Shown here piece after piece: positions 61,801 through 64,000 of a stretch of 64,000 nt of DNA. This stretch comes from Prorocentrum cordatum (lineage: Eukaryota > Sar > Dinophyceae > Prorocentrales > Prorocentraceae), in NCBI GenBank assembly GCA_963575745.1, contig CAUYUJ010018729.1:74501-138500 (forward strand), written 5' to 3'. The translations under genes and the position numbers were made by a program. Below the pieces are notes generated by a model. The model had not been told where the DNA came from, did no database searches, and saw only the letters and a list, made by a program, of their open reading frames with translations. Every line of letters starts with the position of its first letter. Position 1 is the first letter of the stretch.

Positions 61801-62710
61801 CCCTGGGGCCCGCCCCTGGACCAAACTCCAGCCGCCGGAGCCCCTGTCCAGAGGAAGAGGGCACGGCAGCAGCACACAAAGTCCCGGGGATCTGCGCAGA
61901 CTCCTTGGAGCAGCGCTGGACCCTCGCGCCGAGCCGCGCGGCACCTGCTGGGCTCCAGCGACGATATCCAGACAGGCGCGCGGATCTCCGAAACTTTGTG
62001 CTCACGTCGCCCCCAGCCCTGCGAAGGGGCAGGATGGCGGTACTGGTACTCCAGATTTCGTAATAAAAGGGAGGGGGTCTGGACCCTCCAAGACAAGCCA
62101 TTTCAGACCTCCCCCGTGGGAGAACCCTCCAAAACATCGTCCCCAGACCCCCCAGGCACTCCAAGATAGCCTGGAAGAGACACCCCCCCCCGAAATGAGA
62201 CCCCCCTCCCTTTATTACGAAATCCGGAGTACCCACGCGGCCCCTGGCGCCCAGAGCAGGGGGCAGCAGCAGGGGCAGGGGACGAGCGTCGACCACCGAT
62301 CCTCGGCCATGAGGCGGCCGTTTCCTGGATCGAGGCGCCCGTAGACCTCCACGACCCTGATCTTGATGTCCTTGATCCTGTCGGAGTTCTCCTAGGGGGG
62401 AAACAAACCTACCTCGCTTTTGACCACCCTCGCTTCCAAGAGATACCAAGCGATGCCAAACTACGGCCTGTACTGGTCAGGCCGCTTGACGAGGAGGCGC
62501 GTGGTATGACTCGGTTTTGCCTGGAAGCGAAAGCGGGGTAGGTAATTCACGCTCTGATATCCTTCAGGTAGATGGAGACGACGCCGTCGATGCCGTGCAC
62601 CCCCCCGACGGGGGCCCCCGCGTCGCCGACCAGGGTGGTGGTCTTGCCGGCGCCGGAGTAACCGTAAGCGATCATGGTGATGCCGTTACCCACCTCTCGG
62701 GGCCCATGGG
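58158..62710 (-). CDS. Kinesin-like motor protein gene, multi-exon (partial)
   Basis: The only clear host gene. Five exon pieces in sense order, each described separately: P-loop, a beta/alpha segment, switch I and II plus relay region, a connecting segment, and a helical tail. The motor signature is complete: SGAGKT P-loop, NNPKSSRGT switch I and VVDLAGAEDP switch II. Introns use GC-AG and GTAAGT/GTGAGA donors, mixed as in dinoflagellates. The first exon(s) upstream of the P-loop and the end of the gene are not visible; both sides are microsatellite. It would be an ATP-driven microtubule motor. Which kinesin class is not clear. Confidence 0.75.
58999..59150 (-). CDS. Kinesin-like gene, exon D (approximate limits)
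   Basis: Sense reading DSEFGVRARFAKVRVGEIDS, then IIIGQELTPEDFDFQKKFK. The right boundary is uncertain: the frame is open to 59290, but the upstream part is less protein-like. At the left the AAG before GATCGG could be a GA donor, or the frame simply ends at the TGA after GWTGLLS. Placed in the gene by strand, spacing and composition only. Confidence 0.5.
59525..59600. repeat. (CA)n microsatellite in a kinesin-gene intron
   Basis: CACACA with ATACGCACA interruptions, between exons C and D. Confidence 0.9.
60552..61508 (-). CDS. Kinesin-like gene, exon C: switch I, switch II and following region
   Basis: Acceptor CCCAG (61509-61510) and a textbook GTAAGT donor (60551-60546). Reading: EGSGLWGFELKSKAAQYLGP, IDQTLSDPKYTVNLRELISK, LAHIRATPNNPKSSRGTMII (switch I, SSRGT for the usual SSRSH), MLDIEFNSGETGSVSVVDLA then GAEDP (switch II, DLAGAE for DLAGSE), FPKDGVSECITNAAWTPGGP, LIRKYMHEMSNNDYLNNTLS (relay helix region) and DFLVPCDRKKPKPECVDIQL. 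The RxTPNNPxSSR spelling is the one I know from protist kinesin-like proteins. Ser to Gly-Thr at the end of switch I removes the usual His. Confidence 0.82.
62045..62233. mobile_element. Small terminal-inverted-repeat element in a kinesin-gene intron
   Basis: Left end GGTACTCCAGATTTCGTAAT then AAAAGGGAGGGGGTCT; the right end is its reverse complement (AGACCCCCCTCCCTTTATTA, then CGAAATCCGGAGTACC), about 36 bp with two differences. Total 189 bp, non-coding centre. It lies between exons B and C and resembles a MITE or an introner-type element. Confidence 0.75.
62306..62391 (-). CDS. Kinesin-like gene, exon B
   Basis: Acceptor CCCCTAG (62392-62394), reading ENSDRIKDIKIRVVEVYGRL then DPGNGRLMAED. 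IKIRVVEVYGRL matches the kinesin strand-turn VxxSxxEIYNE that follows the P-loop helix. It joins the preceding exon in phase 0 as KDIR-ENSD. The right-hand donor is uncertain, near GATCG-GTGGTC. Confidence 0.6.
62553..62710 (-). CDS. Kinesin-like gene, exon A: P-loop
   Basis: Reading VGNGITMIAYGYSGAGKTTT, LVGDAGAPVGGVHGIDGVVS, IYLKDIR. The P-loop (62633-62662) is GYSGAGKT, closer in wording to the myosin GESGAGKT than to the usual kinesin GQTGSGKT, but the AYG before it and the downstream switch motifs are kinesin. The donor is GC (62552-62551), giving a GC-AG intron of 159 nt. The upstream limit is unclear because the frame stays open into the CAC/CAT tract. Confidence 0.72.
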
Positions 62711-62857
62711 CGTCCACGTCGGCAGCAGAGCCGGCAGCTCCCCGCAATTTTGGCGCGAACGGAGAAGTGCAATACCCCCTGGCTGCTCCCCTTGGGGGTG
62801 CTGAATCCCGCGCCTCGCTCGAGACATCCTCAGAATTTGCCCCGCCACCGCCACCAT

Positions 62858-63400
<543 letters not shown>

Positions 63401-63404
63401 TATC

Positions 63405-63645
63405 ACACCATAGTATATCATAGCATAGCATAACATGATATGGCAGAATATAGCATGTCATAACATAATATAGCATGGCATAGCATGTAATATCATAATA
63501 TACCACGCCATGACACGATATGGCATAGAATGGCATAACATAGTACAGCATCATAGCATAACGTATCATAACATCATATCACATCTCATCACATTACATT
63601 ACATAACATAGCTAGCATCGCATAGCATAACATAGCATGTGGAGG
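63405..63645. repeat. (CATAG)n pentanucleotide satellite
   Basis: CATAGCATAGCATAACATGA-type pentamers, the reverse complement of the CTATG array at 3.0-3.4 kb. Confidence 0.85.
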
Positions 63646-63714
63646 AGGCGGAGGAGGAGGTGGAGGGAGGGGTGTGTCTGAGGAAGTTGGCGTGGTCGGA
63701 GTAATGACAAGAAC

Positions 63715-63785
63715 TCCATCCTGTGGACATAGGGAACAAGAACCCCATCCTTGGGATATGGGGAACAAGAACCCCGTCCTTAGGA
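63715..63785. repeat. Short tandem repeat, GGGAACAAGAACCCCATCCT
   Basis: Three copies of a roughly 31 bp unit (GAACTCCATCCTGTGGACAT, GAACCCCATCCTTGGGATAT, GAACCCCGTCCTTAGGATAT). Confidence 0.8.
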
Positions 63786-63809
63786 TATGGAGAACAATAC
63801 AATTCATCT

Positions 63810-64000
63810 AGCGCCGAACACTGGACCATGCGCGGACGCCCCGCGAACACTGCGCAGTTGTTTTGGCATGGGCGGCGGGGGGCTGGCATATTGCCTGCTG
63901 TGTGCAGGGCCACGAGACAACGTGATGGCCACCCCGCCGTGATTGTTCATCGGTGTTCGACAAGGACGGTCGAGGCCGACATGTTTCCTGATGCGCGCGG
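63810..64000. repeat. Dispersed repeat, related to the large repeat units at the left end
   Basis: GGACCATGCGCGGACGCCCC, GGCATGGGCGGCGGGGGGCT, CATATTGCCTGCTGTGTGCA, GGGCCAC, CCGCCGTGATTG and GTTCGACAAGGACGGTCGAG follow, in the same order, the segment found at 1335-1535 and 2210-2395. It continues past the window end. Confidence 0.8.

Overview
The window is nuclear DNA of a dinoflagellate. The best evidence is a near-perfect (20 of 21) match, on the minus strand at 18066-18046, to the conserved dinoflagellate spliced leader. Supporting evidence is the copia-like polyprotein dialect (YVDDFKLSGP, TDGAREF, CTGGSPWQ, ATGCG), non-canonical GC-AG splicing in a kinesin-like gene, high GC, and very large amounts of microsatellite and minisatellite. 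I cannot name the species. A run of exactly 100 N (4924-5023) shows this is a scaffold with a gap.

Layout. 1-21.4 kb is gene-poor: tandem minisatellites, three successive copies of a 0.75-1.45 kb repeat unit, pentanucleotide satellites, purine/pyrimidine triplet tracts, dispersed CAAGATGGCCCC-type blocks, two copies of a foldback hairpin, a 1.6 kb higher-order minisatellite and the relic spliced leader. I see no convincing intact gene there, only one exon-like frame (11.8-12.1 kb, minus).

21386-53883 is one giant LTR retrotransposon on the minus strand. It has 272/303 bp LTRs with AGTC...GACT ends, a GTACC/GTATC near-perfect 5 bp target duplication inside a CAT/CAG microsatellite, an initiator-tRNA-like primer site and a polypurine tract. 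In sense order it encodes a long multi-domain gag (two Cys-rich fingers, coiled coil, capsid-like region, CCCH-like fingers), aspartic protease, GAG-pre-integrase finger, copia integrase, RT and RNase H. About 10 kb of further coding-like sequence then lies between RNase H and the 3' LTR. Frames are broken in many places, so this is a decayed or decaying copy.

Nested in the gag region at 41889-51088 is a second retroelement, a tyrosine-recombinase (DIRS/PAT/Ngaro-type) element also on the minus strand. It has textbook split direct repeats (B2 - internal - A2 - B1 - A1), a gag with an N-terminal helical domain, RT with YVDD, RNase H, and a tyrosine recombinase with HxxRR...Y. Its leader has 542 consecutive bases with no A on the sense strand.

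53.9-57.2 kb is the rest of the CAT/CTC microsatellite split by the LTR element. 58.15-62.7 kb holds the only clear host gene, a multi-exon kinesin-like motor protein on the minus strand, with a terminal-inverted-repeat insertion in one intron. The right end has a long (CAT)n tract, CATAG pentanucleotides and another copy of the repeat family seen at the left end.

Observations I would follow first: the A-free leader of the DIRS-like element; at least 23 copies of a short GGCNNAGCC hairpin scattered through the LTR element at about ten times expectation; the 10 kb 3' accessory coding region; and the candidate trans-splice acceptor conserved in both LTRs.
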